Source: Neotamlana sedimentorum | Lineage (GTDB): Bacteria > Bacteroidota > Bacteroidia > Flavobacteriales > Flavobacteriaceae | Direction of reading: 5' to 3' | NCBI RefSeq assembly: GCF_000943565.1 | Contig: NZ_JTDW01000007.1 | Location: forward strand, 124,001-188,000 | DNA length: 64,000 nt | Shown here: positions 42,913 through 51,515 of the stretch, piece after piece | How positions within the stretch are numbered: the stretch's first letter is position 1 | Layout of the letters: the number at the start of each line of letters is the position of its first letter | Program-made: the position numbers and the translations under genes | Notes under the pieces: model-generated | Told to the model about the DNA's origin: nothing | The model's database searches: none | Seen by the model: the letters and a program-made list of their open reading frames with translations, nothing else

Positions 42913-43572
42913 TTAAGCTTTACCACCATCTAATTCGTCTTGCCATTTCTTTAACTCATCCCACTTACCATCTGCAGCTAATTGAGCTTGTGCTGGCCAA
43001 GTATCAGTTACGTGGTTACCACGAACACCAGAGATAATTTCAGAAATTTTAGCAGCATCGGTTTTTGCTAATTGAGCGAAAGTTGTAATTCCAGCTTCTG
43101 CTAAAGTTTCAGCAATTTTAGGTCCAATACCTTCTACTTTCTTCAAATCATCACCTTTAGATGATTTTTTAGGAGCTGCCTTTTTAGCTTCAGCTTTTGG
43201 AGCTGCTGCTTTTGGTTCAGCTTTCTTAGTTTCTTTTTTTGGAGCAGCTTTTTTAGCTCCAGAAGCTACAATGCTTTCAATAACAATTTCAGATAAAGAT
43301 TGTCTGTGTCCGTTTTTTACACGGTAACCTTTACGTCTTTTCTTTTTGAAAACTATAACTTTATCACCTTTAAGGTGCTTTAAGACTTTTGCTCCTACTT
43401 GAGCTCCGTCTATAGCTGGGGCGCCTACAGTTACATTGTCACCATCACCTAAAAGAAGAACATTGTCGAAAGATACTTTCTTACCTTCTTCTGTTTGTAG
43501 ACGGTTAACATAAACTTTTTGGTCTTTTTCAACTTTAAATTGTTGCCCTGCTATCTCTACAATTGCGTACAT
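42913..43572 (-). CDS. rplU: 50S ribosomal protein L21 with helix-hairpin-helix extension
   Basis: 219 residues, about twice the normal 103. Residues 1-103 are a complete L21 (start YAIVEIAGQQFKVEK, KRRKGYRVKNGHRQ). A Lys/Ala/Pro-rich linker (about 106-139) leads to a tail (141-219) with the helix-hairpin-helix motif VEGIGPKIAETLAEAGI and TWPAQAQLAADGKWDEL, similar to the L21-associated tail of other flavobacteria. The tail could bind RNA or DNA. Encoded upstream of rpmA behind a consensus promoter (43667-43638). Confidence 0.95.
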   Translation of the reverse strand: MYAIVEIAGQQFKVEKDQKVYVNRLQTEEGKKVSFDNVLLLGDGDNVTVGAPAIDGAQVGAKVLKHLKGDKVIVFKKKRRKGYRVKNGHRQSLSEIVIESIVASGAKKAAPKKETKKAEPKAAAPKAEAKKAAPKKSSKGDDLKKVEGIGPKIAETLAEAGITTFAQLAKTDAAKISEIISGVRGNHVTDTWPAQAQLAADGKWDELKKWQDELDGGKA

Positions 43573-43637
43573 AGCGTAACGTTTATATTAATTAATATTA
43601 TTAAATAAATACGCCTAAACCTTAATTTAAGCGGGTG

Positions 43638-43667
43638 CAAATATACTGCTAATTAATTAATCTACAA
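43638..43667 (-). promoter_or_regulatory. rplU-rpmA promoter
   Basis: Minus strand TTG (43667-43665), 19 bp, TATATTTG (43645-43638): exact -33/-7 consensus. It leaves a leader of about 60 nt that could be the target for autoregulation. Confidence 0.65.
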
Positions 43668-43672
43668 ACGTT

Positions 43673-44128
43673 TTAATGGTTTTCAACTAAATTTTTCGAT
43701 TTTTTAAACAATTGCATCACGGTAAAGGTCGAAACAAGGGTAGTAGCAAACCCCATAACTGCAACAATAAAGGTTACCATACCAACACTAGTGTTAAATG
43801 CATCGCCATGAATATTTTTAAATAATTCGGGTAAAAAACTACTGTTAATTTCCGTACTGTAAACCAAAAAGAAAACGGTAAATATTGCCGTTGCAATAAA
43901 TCCTGTTATTAATCCTGTTTTAAACCCTTCACCATAGGTAAAAGTAGCATGTTCTTCTAGTTTTTTAAACCTTATAGTTTCGTAAATTCCGCAAGCTGTA
44001 ATGAAGGCATTAAAAAAACTAAATGCAGGGTTGGTGTGTTTGTCCACCATCGCTAATACCAAAAAATAAGCTATTAAAATGGCACTAGTTACTAACCCAA
44101 ACCGTAGTGATAGTGATAAATTTTTCAT
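43673..44128 (-). CDS. DUF4199 family membrane protein
   Basis: 151 residues, four predicted membrane helices (about 10-30, 38-52, 72-92 and 118-140). The charged segment IRFKKLEEHATFTYGEGFKTGLITG between helices 2 and 3 and the overall topology match DUF4199, whose function is unknown. The stop lies close to the rplU promoter. It has no clear operon partner. Confidence 0.75.
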   Translation of the reverse strand: MKNLSLSLRFGLVTSAILIAYFLVLAMVDKHTNPAFSFFNAFITACGIYETIRFKKLEEHATFTYGEGFKTGLITGFIATAIFTVFFLVYSTEINSSFLPELFKNIHGDAFNTSVGMVTFIVAVMGFATTLVSTFTVMQLFKKSKNLVENH

Positions 44129-44223
44129 AAAATGTCCTGTTTAGTTCTTTTAAATTTCGTGAAAATTTATCAGATTAAATAATTTTTAACCACTTTTAAA
44201 CATAATAACAATGCTATTTTCTG

Positions 44224-44231
44224 TAATTTTG
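44224..44231 (+). promoter_or_regulatory. -7 element for the HMA lipoprotein gene
   Basis: TAATTTTG, exact TAnnTTTG, 29 bp upstream of the ATG at 44261. No -33 TTG at the usual distance. Confidence 0.4.
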
Positions 44232-44260
44232 TGACAACCTAATTTAAAATTTCATATAAA

Positions 44261-44758
44261 ATGAAACACATAAAATTTATCCTAATAGTAGTTTTAACAG
44301 CCACGTTTTTTACTAGCTGTAAAAACGAAACTAAGCAACCTGAAGTAAAAACAGTTGAAGTTGCTGCATCGGAAAATAAAAAAACATTAGATCCAAACGC
44401 CACATATGCAAAAGCTGAATTTACCATTGATGGAATGACCTGCCAAATTGGTTGTGCCGCAACAATACAGAAGAAAATATCGAAAATGGATGGCGTAAAA
44501 TCGGCTAAGGTGGATTTTGACAAAAAATTAGCTATGGTTGAGTATGACGAAGCTAAGGTAAACCCAGAAAAGTTAACAACCACTGTAACTAGTGTTGCAG
44601 ACATATATAAGGTTAGTAACATGAAAACAGTTGATGCATTTTCATCTGAAAAAAAATGTGGCGACGATTGTAAAAAAGGGTGCTGCACAAAAACCGAAGG
44701 TGAAAAAATGGCCTGCAAAGCAGATTGCAAAATGGCATGTTGCGAGAAAAAAGCATAA
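44261..44758 (+). CDS. Heavy-metal-associated (HMA) lipoprotein with Cys-rich tail
   Basis: 165 residues. A lipoprotein signal ends FTSC20. The HMA domain (about 50-115) has the metal loop GMTCQIGC (Cys61, Cys65), i.e. C-x3-C rather than the usual C-x2-C. The C-terminal 35 residues are a metallothionein-like tail with eight cysteines in KC, DC, GCC, AC, DC and ACC groups. It probably binds copper or another soft metal at the cell envelope. No copper ATPase is adjacent. A terminator follows (44772-44799). Confidence 0.85.
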   Translation: MKHIKFILIVVLTATFFTSCKNETKQPEVKTVEVAASENKKTLDPNATYAKAEFTIDGMTCQIGCAATIQKKISKMDGVKSAKVDFDKKLAMVEYDEAKVNPEKLTTTVTSVADIYKVSNMKTVDAFSSEKKCGDDCKKGCCTKTEGEKMACKADCKMACCEKKA

Positions 44759-44771
44759 TTTTATAAAACCT

Positions 44772-44799
44772 AAACTGCTCCTTTTGAAGCAGTTTTTTT
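44772..44799 (+). terminator. Terminator after the HMA lipoprotein gene
   Basis: Arms AAACTGCT and AGCAGTTT with an 8 nt loop, followed by TTTTT on the plus strand. Confidence 0.7.
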
Positions 44800-44847
44800 A
44801 CGCGTAACAATTAGTACTTTTACCAAAATTTAAATTAAAGAAAATCT

Positions 44848-45288
44848 ATGTATTCAGTTTTACAATCAGTTCATTCCTATTGGGCATTTTTAGCATTAAT
44901 TGTATTAGCTATTGCCTCTATTAACGCAATAATAAAAAGTTTTGGAGATAAAACATACGAACCTAACGATTTTAGAAAAGCGCTGTTTACCTTAATTGTA
45001 ACGCACATTCAATTATTAATTGGATTAATATTATATTTTGTTTCTCCAAGATTACAACTGTTTTCCGAATTAGGTATGGGTGGCGTTATGAAAGATGCTG
45101 TAAACCGTTTATATTTAGTAGAACATCCGTTTGTAAACATTTTGGCTATTGCTTTAATTACTATTGGATACTCTAAACACAAAAAGAAATTAACCTCGCA
45201 AGGAAAGTTTAAACTCATCGCTATTTTTTATACGCTTGGCCTTGTTTTATTACTATCCAGAATACCTTGGAGCACTTGGTTAGGTTAA
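44848..45288 (+). CDS. Small membrane protein, cytochrome b-like family
   Basis: 146 residues, four predicted helices (about 10-30, 48-66, 93-110 and 122-140). Histidines HSYW in helix 1, VTHIQ in helix 2 and VEHPF in helix 3 are spaced as if to bind haem, and database entries of this type are often named cytochrome B; this is not proof of haem. No partner oxidoreductase is adjacent. It is short, complete and starts 90 bp after the HMA gene. Confidence 0.65.
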   Translation: MYSVLQSVHSYWAFLALIVLAIASINAIIKSFGDKTYEPNDFRKALFTLIVTHIQLLIGLILYFVSPRLQLFSELGMGGVMKDAVNRLYLVEHPFVNILAIALITIGYSKHKKKLTSQGKFKLIAIFYTLGLVLLLSRIPWSTWLG

Positions 45289-45300
45289 AAAAAGTTAAAC

Positions 45301-45323
45301 CGACTAATTAAGTCGTTTTTTTT
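45301..45323 (+). terminator. Terminator between the cytochrome b-like and nuclease-family genes
   Basis: Short stem CGACT / AGTCG with AATTA loop, followed by eight T's. Weak stem but strong T-run. Confidence 0.5.
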
Positions 45324-46395
45324 ATGTTTTCATTTTAACTTCTTTAATTAAAAACACATAAACTGGAAAATGGTCGCTAAAACCATTGGTGAACCCGTTA
45401 CTCCAGCTTTTAAATGGGTAGCCTTTATATTTACCTGAATTCTGTATAATATATCGCTTATTGTAAATGCCTGCTTTGTAAAATTTAAATGAGCTATAAT
45501 CTTTCTCGAGTAGTGGTTTAGTTAGTAAAATTTGGTCGAATAAACTCCACGAGTCTCGGTAGGCTGTCGTTCCTAAACCTTTTTTAAAAAACGTTTCAAA
45601 AGGATTATAAATGCCTTTCATAGCTATTTTCTCACGATTATTTTTTGTTTTTAAAACCTTTTTAAAACTCGCATTATTTGGGTTATCGTTAAAATCGCCC
45701 ATAATTAAAACACGTGCATAAGGGTCTATTATTTGAAGCGAATCTACCAAATGCTTGGTTAATTTTGCAGCTGCCATGCGCTTGGCTCTACTTTTAGCTT
45801 CACCACCTCTACGCGATGGCCAATGGTTTACTATAACATGTATTTTATCGTCTTCAAGCATACCAGAAACTAACAGTTGATCTCGTGTGTAAATGCGTTT
45901 CTGTGTTTTATTGTCGTAAATTTTTAAAACATGTGAGCTTGTATGTGTAGGAGTAAACAAGGCTTTTTGATAAAGCATAGCCACATCAATTCCGCGAGCA
46001 TCAGGGGAGTTAAAATGAATAATCTCATAATCTCTATCTACAAGAAGCGAATCTGAAATCACATCTTCTATAACCTTTTTATTCTCAACTTCCGATAATC
46101 CTATAATTACAGGTGAATTTCGAGTTTCATCTTTTCCAATATCTGCTAAAACCCGAGCCATATTATTAATTTTTTGAAAGTATACAGAACTTCTTTCGGT
46201 TTTTAGTTCCATCATCGGGCTGTATTCGTCCAATTTACTAGGGTCGTTAATGGTATCAAATAAATTTTCCAAATTATAAAAAGCTGCGGTATGTATTTTA
46301 TAATTCTTCTTTTGACCAAAGACTGAAAATGAATGCATCAGTAAAAAACACCATACCAAAACACTGCTATTTTTATATAAAAGTTTCAAATTCAT
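45322..46395 (-). CDS. Secreted endonuclease/exonuclease/phosphatase-family protein
   Basis: 357 residues. Signal peptide about 1-27 (VWCFLLMHSFSVFGQ). The EEP core has AFYNLENLFDTIND, the catalytic Glu in GLSEVENK, DARGIDVAMLYQ, VNHWPSRRGG (His), MGDFNDNPNN (Asp/Asn) and the final SDHFPVYVFL His. All expected active-site residues for a DNase I-like phosphodiesterase are present. It should act outside the cytoplasm. It is divergent, with a 73 bp gap, from a TonB receptor-DUF5689 lipoprotein pair, which suggests joint use of nucleic acids or phosphoesters. A paralogue without signal peptide is at 53373-54341. Confidence 0.88.
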   Translation of the reverse strand: MNLKLLYKNSSVLVWCFLLMHSFSVFGQKKNYKIHTAAFYNLENLFDTINDPSKLDEYSPMMELKTERSSVYFQKINNMARVLADIGKDETRNSPVIIGLSEVENKKVIEDVISDSLLVDRDYEIIHFNSPDARGIDVAMLYQKALFTPTHTSSHVLKIYDNKTQKRIYTRDQLLVSGMLEDDKIHVIVNHWPSRRGGEAKSRAKRMAAAKLTKHLVDSLQIIDPYARVLIMGDFNDNPNNASFKKVLKTKNNREKIAMKGIYNPFETFFKKGLGTTAYRDSWSLFDQILLTKPLLEKDYSSFKFYKAGIYNKRYIIQNSGKYKGYPFKSWSNGFTNGFSDHFPVYVFLIKEVKMKT

Positions 46396-46468
46396 AAAAA
46401 CTATATTACAAAATTTGAATGAATTTATTTCAATTAATAATCTTTTTTCTTACATTTAAGATAATTAT

Positions 46469-49276
46469 ATGCCAACAAAAAAACTAACACTCTTGTTCCT
46501 TTTCGGAATTATCTCGTTTACAGCATATTGCCAAAAAACTATGGTTAAAGGTTCTGTACTCGATGGTTTTTCATACCAACCCATTGAAGATGTGACTGCT
46601 ACAATTAAAAACACATTGCTTTTTCAATTAACAAACAATGAAGGTGTTTTTATAATAAATGAAAATTTGCCGCTAGGTGAACAAACGTTACTCATATCGA
46701 AAACGGGTTATTTAAGTAAACGTTTATCAATTGTCATAAACGAAGGAAAAACCGTAGATATCTCTGGCATAACCTTGGAGAAAGACACTTCTCAAACAAC
46801 CGATTTATTCACCATTTCACTTACCGATGATGAATTAAATGATGATTTTTCTGGAGCCGACAATATTTCTGGCTTACTAGCATCATCTCTCGACATATTT
46901 CAACGCACAGCGGCTTTCGAGTTTAGCGCTTCCTTTTTTCGCATTCGCGGATTAGATTCTAACAACAGTTCTGTTTTAATTAACGGTATTGAAATGAACA
47001 AAACTTTTAACGGTAGGCCACAGTGGAGTAATTGGGGCGGTATAAATGATGTAATAAGAAACCAAGAATTAAGCGCAGGCTTAACACCTTCAAATTATAC
47101 TTTTGGTGGTGTTTTAGGAAGCACAAATATTAATATTCGCCCTTCTGAAGCGCGACCAGGAAGCCGATTAACTTACTCATCTTCTAACCGAAGTTACACC
47201 AACAGGATTATGGCTACTAATGCTTCTGGTTTACTAAAAAACAATTGGGCTTATACTATTTCTGTTGGTAGGCGATGGGGAAACGAAGGTTATCAAGACG
47301 CTACAAACTATAGCGCCAATTCGTTTTTTGCTTCTGTAGAAAAGCAATTCAACACCAAACACAGTTTAAATTTAGCAGCTATTTACACGCCTAACCGAAG
47401 AGGAAAATCTTCACCCAACACACAAGAAGTTTACGATTTAAAAGACATTAAATACAACGAATATTGGGGTTGGCAAAATGGCGAAAAGCGAAATTCAAGA
47501 ATTAAAGAGGTAAACGAACCCATTTTTATTTTAAGTCATTATTGGAAAGTAAATAGCAAAACCACCCTAAACACCAATATTGGTTACCAATTTGGTAAAT
47601 TAAGTAATAGCCGTTTAGACTATAACGGAACCGATTTAGTTAACAACTTTCCGCAAGGTGGCGGCAGTAACCCAAGCCCAACGTATTACCAAAAGCTACC
47701 AAGTTATTTTGAACGTAATTTTCCCGATAATTTAGAGCATGCGTATTTAGCTTTAAACGAATTTCAAGATATCGGACAAATAGATTGGAATGCCCTTTAT
47801 AATGCTAATATTACAAACACAGCAAATGGCGGGAATGCTATTTACGCCTTATATGAAGACCGAGTTGATGACACGCAAATCAACATAAATTCAATCTTAA
47901 ACAAAGCGTTAAACGAACATATTACTTTAAACGCTGGTTTAAACTTTAAATCGTTAAAATCTGAAAACTTTGCTAACGCTCTAGATTTATTAGGCGCAAA
48001 AACGTATTTAGATGTTGATGCCTACGCGACTACAATTAATGAGGCTCAAAATGATTTACAAAACCCCAATAAACTAGTAAGCGAAGGCGACAAGTTTAAA
48101 TACCATTATAATATTTCATCAAAGGAAATAGGTGGTTTTGTACAAGCACAATTCAGTTATAACAAAGTAGATTTTTATACTGCTTTACATACCAAAAGCA
48201 CCAACTACCAAAGAGAAGGCTTATACCAAAATGGTGGTTTTCCAGATAATTCTTTGGGCAACGGCGAAATGCTTAACTTTTTTGGTTTTGGATTAAAAGC
48301 CGGTTTAACCTATAAACTTTCTGGCAAACATGTTTTCGATGTCAATACTGGCTATATAACCAAAGCCCCAACCATACAAAACACTTACACAAACTCTCGA
48401 GAAAACCGTAATACAGTGCCTAATATTTCGGAAGAACAGATTTCCTCTGTGGATGTGAGTTATATTTTCAGGTCGCCCATTGCAAAAGCTAAACTTACTG
48501 GTTACTATACAAATATTAATAATGCCAACGAAATTTCATTCTATTTTGCCGATGGTATTGGTGGCGATAATGCGGTTTTTGTTCAAGAAATTCTTCAAGG
48601 CATTAATAAAAAACATTTAGGTTTAGAGTTTGGTGTTGAAGCCCAAGTTACGTCAACCATCAAATTAAAAGGTGTTGCTTCGGCTGGTCAATTCACCTAT
48701 AACAACAACCCTAATTTATATCTTTCTACAGAACCAGATGAAGATGCCGAAAACGCCGGTTTTATTAACGGATTTAAAGATTTTGGAAAGGCCTATTTAA
48801 AAAATTACAGATTAGCTTCTGGCCCACAACAAGCTTTCTCTGCTGGTTTTGAGTATCGCGACCCCAATTATTGGTGGTTTGGCGCATCTGCAAACTTTTT
48901 CAATAACATATTTATTGATGTAAGTCCGTTAACCAGAACTTCAAATTTCAACACAGATTTTGATGGCAATGTATTTAACGATTACAATGAAACCATAGCG
49001 AGAGAACTTTTAAAACAAGAACAATTTGATGACTATATGGTGGTGAATTTAGTTGGTGGGAAATCATGGAAAATCAACAAGTATTACATTGGCTTATTTG
49101 CTAGCATTAACAATGTTTTAAACGAAATTTATAAAACAGGTGGTTTTGAACAAGGTAGAAATGCCAATTACAGAGAACTTAGAGACGATAAAGCACTTGA
49201 TACGCCTGTTTTTGGATCGAAATATTGGTATGGTCGTGGCACCACCTACTTTTTAAACTTAAATGTTAGCTTTTAG
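46469..49276 (+). CDS. TonB-dependent receptor paired with a DUF5689 lipoprotein
   Basis: 935 residues. Signal peptide (1-21), carboxypeptidase-like regulatory domain (about 23-105), plug (about 125-235 with FFRIRGLDSNNSSVLINGIE) and a barrel ending TTYFLNLNVSF. The domain order is that of SusC-type receptors, but the partner downstream is a DUF5689 lipoprotein and not a SusD. The upstream divergent gene is a secreted EEP nuclease/phosphatase. The ligand is thus inferred to be an oligonucleotide, nucleotide or other phosphoester. A REP-like palindrome (49312-49366) follows the stop. Confidence 0.88.
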   Translation: MPTKKLTLLFLFGIISFTAYCQKTMVKGSVLDGFSYQPIEDVTATIKNTLLFQLTNNEGVFIINENLPLGEQTLLISKTGYLSKRLSIVINEGKTVDISGITLEKDTSQTTDLFTISLTDDELNDDFSGADNISGLLASSLDIFQRTAAFEFSASFFRIRGLDSNNSSVLINGIEMNKTFNGRPQWSNWGGINDVIRNQELSAGLTPSNYTFGGVLGSTNINIRPSEARPGSRLTYSSSNRSYTNRIMATNASGLLKNNWAYTISVGRRWGNEGYQDATNYSANSFFASVEKQFNTKHSLNLAAIYTPNRRGKSSPNTQEVYDLKDIKYNEYWGWQNGEKRNSRIKEVNEPIFILSHYWKVNSKTTLNTNIGYQFGKLSNSRLDYNGTDLVNNFPQGGGSNPSPTYYQKLPSYFERNFPDNLEHAYLALNEFQDIGQIDWNALYNANITNTANGGNAIYALYEDRVDDTQININSILNKALNEHITLNAGLNFKSLKSENFANALDLLGAKTYLDVDAYATTINEAQNDLQNPNKLVSEGDKFKYHYNISSKEIGGFVQAQFSYNKVDFYTALHTKSTNYQREGLYQNGGFPDNSLGNGEMLNFFGFGLKAGLTYKLSGKHVFDVNTGYITKAPTIQNTYTNSRENRNTVPNISEEQISSVDVSYIFRSPIAKAKLTGYYTNINNANEISFYFADGIGGDNAVFVQEILQGINKKHLGLEFGVEAQVTSTIKLKGVASAGQFTYNNNPNLYLSTEPDEDAENAGFINGFKDFGKAYLKNYRLASGPQQAFSAGFEYRDPNYWWFGASANFFNNIFIDVSPLTRTSNFNTDFDGNVFNDYNETIARELLKQEQFDDYMVVNLVGGKSWKINKYYIGLFASINNVLNEIYKTGGFEQGRNANYRELRDDKALDTPVFGSKYWYGRGTTYFLNLNVSF

Positions 49277-49311
49277 TCAATAATTGACAATAGATAAATG
49301 ATAAATTCAAT

Positions 49312-49366
49312 GTCAACCTGAATTTGTTTCAGATGAAATGAGATGCTGAAACGAGTTCAGCATGAC
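49312..49366. repeat. REP-like palindrome between the TonB receptor and DUF5689 genes
   Basis: Two imperfect 21 bp inverted arms, starting GTCAACCTGAA and ending TTCAGCATGAC, with matching cores GTTTCAG / CTGAAAC, about 12 bp apart. This is a dispersed flavobacterial intergenic palindrome; here it could act as an mRNA processing or stabilising hairpin. Confidence 0.6.
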
Positions 49367-49386
49367 ATCAAAATATATTAAAACAG

Positions 49387-50811
49387 ATGAAAAAAATAAT
49401 CCCCGCAATACTATTAACTTTTCTGTTTTCCTGTGTGAATAATGAAGATTTTAGTATTCCAGACATTTCTACAGAAGACCCTATAATTCCCGAAAGCAAC
49501 ATCACCACATTTTCGGCTATAAAATCGCTTTACGAACAAGCGGTAAATAACGGAAATTCAACCGCAAAAATTTATAGCGATACCGATTTATATATTGAAG
49601 GCTATGTAATTTCAACCGATAAATATGGTAATTTTTTCGAAGAACTCATCATTCAAAATAAAACAGACGACAGCAACCCAGATAACGACCCAAGACTAGG
49701 GTTTTCAATTAGTATAAACGCCAGCAACTTAAGTGACACCTACCAAATAGGACAAAAAATTTATGTAAAAATGAATGATTTAACCCTTGGAGAATCTAAT
49801 GGTATTATAACAATTGGCAAAGGTAATGCTGCTGAAGTAGAACAAATTCAAGCATCAGAATATCAAGATATCATTTTAAGAACTAACGAAATCGCAGATA
49901 TTTTACCAAAAATAGCAGGTTTTGAAACCTTAACCAGTGCCGATTTAAATACGCTTATTCAATTAGAAAATATGCAACTTAATCGGTATGAAATGGGAAG
50001 AACTTTTTCTGCTGAATCGTTCGATGAGTTTGACGGTTTTAGGTTACTAGAAAGCTGTGAAACTGGTGTATCTGTCTTTTTACAAACCAGCACATTTGCC
50101 GATTTTAATGCGTTAGTCATACCGCAAGGTCAAGGACATATCACAGGGGTTTTTTCTAGAGATTATGGTGATGATTTTAATGTGCTTATTGTAAATTCTT
50201 CTGAAGACATTAATTTTGAAAACACTAATAGATGCGACCCTGCAGAATGGGAATGCGGATTAGCTGAAACTTTAGGCGCTAACAATTTATTATACCAAGA
50301 TTTTGAAGACCAAAGTAACAACCGCTTTGTTGAAATTGAAGGTTGGACCAACTACATTGAAACCGGAACCGAAGCTTGGGAAGGCTACTCATCAACCTCA
50401 TCAAACGCCTCTTTGGGGCGTTCTTGCAGATTTCAATGTGCCAGTTCTGGCGATGTTAGCAACATAGGTTGGTTAATTACACCACCTATAAATTTAGATG
50501 AACACGATGGCGAAACACTTCGCTTTAAAACTTCAAATAGTTTAGCCGATAGTAGTTTTATGGAAGTGTTATATTCGCAAGATTGGGATGGCAACGAAGC
50601 TACAATTACCACTGCAAATTGGGGTGTGTTTGCTCATGCATACATTGTACAAGACACCGATTCTTTTGCGACTTGGTTTAATTCCGGAACCATAGATTTA
50701 TCCTGTCAAACCGGAACACTATACGTTGCCTTTAAATTTACTGGCGGCGGTATTGATTCGTTTGATGGTATTTATGAGTTAGATGAAATTAGTGTTGATT
50801 ACGTAGAGTAA
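49387..50811 (+). CDS. DUF5689 surface lipoprotein with OB-like and jelly-roll domains
   Basis: 474 residues. A lipoprotein signal ends FLFSC16. The DUF5689 region (about 35-270) contains LYIEGYVISTDKYGN, FEELIIQNKT and GQKIYVKMNDL, which read as OB-fold strands. A C-terminal jelly-roll (about 300-474, with LLYQDFEDQSNN, LITPPINLDEHDGETLRF and FDGIYELDEISV) is of the choice-of-anchor J type. It is the surface lipoprotein partner of the upstream TonB receptor, taking the place of SusD. OB folds often bind single-stranded nucleic acid, consistent with the nuclease next door; the ligand is inferred. Confidence 0.82.
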   Translation: MKKIIPAILLTFLFSCVNNEDFSIPDISTEDPIIPESNITTFSAIKSLYEQAVNNGNSTAKIYSDTDLYIEGYVISTDKYGNFFEELIIQNKTDDSNPDNDPRLGFSISINASNLSDTYQIGQKIYVKMNDLTLGESNGIITIGKGNAAEVEQIQASEYQDIILRTNEIADILPKIAGFETLTSADLNTLIQLENMQLNRYEMGRTFSAESFDEFDGFRLLESCETGVSVFLQTSTFADFNALVIPQGQGHITGVFSRDYGDDFNVLIVNSSEDINFENTNRCDPAEWECGLAETLGANNLLYQDFEDQSNNRFVEIEGWTNYIETGTEAWEGYSSTSSNASLGRSCRFQCASSGDVSNIGWLITPPINLDEHDGETLRFKTSNSLADSSFMEVLYSQDWDGNEATITTANWGVFAHAYIVQDTDSFATWFNSGTIDLSCQTGTLYVAFKFTGGGIDSFDGIYELDEISVDYVE

Positions 50812-50817
50812 AAATTG

Positions 50818-50848
50818 AGCTAGCAGTTAAGTGGTTTAACTGCTAGCT
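50818..50848 (+). terminator. Terminator after the DUF5689 gene
   Basis: Perfect 13 bp stem (AGCTAGCAGTTAA and complement), 5 nt loop, then TTTTATATT. It lies 6 bp past the stop codon. Confidence 0.65.
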
Positions 50849-50874
50849 TTTATATTGGTTGCATTAGGGTTATT

Positions 50875-51063
50875 TTACCCTTTGTTATTCAGTTGTTTTT
50901 CTAATTGCTCAGCTTTTTCTTTATACTTCTGCATGGCTTTTTTTAGCTGACCCACTTTTTTTAAAACTTCTTCATTTTGTAAAGCTTCATAAATCGTATG
51001 TCCATCTTTTTCTTTTATTTTTGATTTGCCTCCGCAAGTTGGGCAATTCGCTATTTTGCTCAT
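50875..51063 (-). CDS. Small CxxC and coiled-coil protein
   Basis: 62 residues. The N-terminus has C8-P-T-C11-G, half of a zinc ribbon, followed by a lysine-rich helix from about residue 25 (VLKKVGQLKKAMQKYKEKAE) that probably forms a coiled coil and could dimerise to complete a zinc site. Function unknown. It starts 1 bp after the stop of the MoaF-like gene, so it belongs to the same unit. Confidence 0.5.
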   Translation of the reverse strand: MSKIANCPTCGGKSKIKEKDGHTIYEALQNEEVLKKVGQLKKAMQKYKEKAEQLEKQLNNKG

Positions 51064-51064
51064 C

Positions 51065-51505
51065 TTAATTCGTTTTTAAATGATCAATAACTCCGGTCAT
51101 AAAAACCGTTTTTAATGTTCTTTCGGGCTTATTTTCGTAACCGATAATAATGGAACTGTGCACTATCATTTTATCAAAATCAAAAACTAGGGTTAAATAA
51201 TCTTTGATACCAGTTTCATGCCAATTTACTATATAAAGATTGTCGCCAATTTTACGGGAACGATAAGGAATGTCTGAATTTCCTCTTCCTTTTCCAGGAC
51301 CAACAACCCATTCGTAGTTAGCTTCTCCATTGTTAAATTCCATATGTATAGCTTTACCATCTTGATATTGGAAATTTAATGAATACCCATCTAAATGATG
51401 TTCAGCTTCTCCAAATTGAAATTTGTTTGTATCGTTGGTTTTGGTTTGCGAAAATCCTAAGCCGAATGTTATTAGGCTAATTAAAGTGATAAGTTGCAGT
51501 TTCAT
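51065..51505 (-). CDS. Secreted MoaF-like / calycin-type protein
   Basis: 146 residues from the ATG at 51505, which starts a signal peptide (LQLITLISLITFGLGFSQ); an in-frame ATG at 51574 would extend into the previous gene. The mature part, with YSLNFQYQDGKAIHMEF, NYEWVVGPGKG, LYIVNWHETG and YLTLVFDFD, resembles small barrel proteins of the MoaF / phenolic-acid-decarboxylase type. That assignment is from pattern only. It lies 10 bp downstream of the NTF2-like gene stop region, in the same unit. Confidence 0.5.
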   Translation of the reverse strand: MKLQLITLISLITFGLGFSQTKTNDTNKFQFGEAEHHLDGYSLNFQYQDGKAIHMEFNNGEANYEWVVGPGKGRGNSDIPYRSRKIGDNLYIVNWHETGIKDYLTLVFDFDKMIVHSSIIIGYENKPERTLKTVFMTGVIDHLKTN

Positions 51506-51515
51506 TTTATTGTTT

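Noticed and set aside
44239-44730. 163-residue open frame antisense to the HMA lipoprotein gene
   Set aside because: Its composition mirrors the metal-binding gene; the plus-strand product has a lipobox, HMA loop and promoter, the antisense has none.
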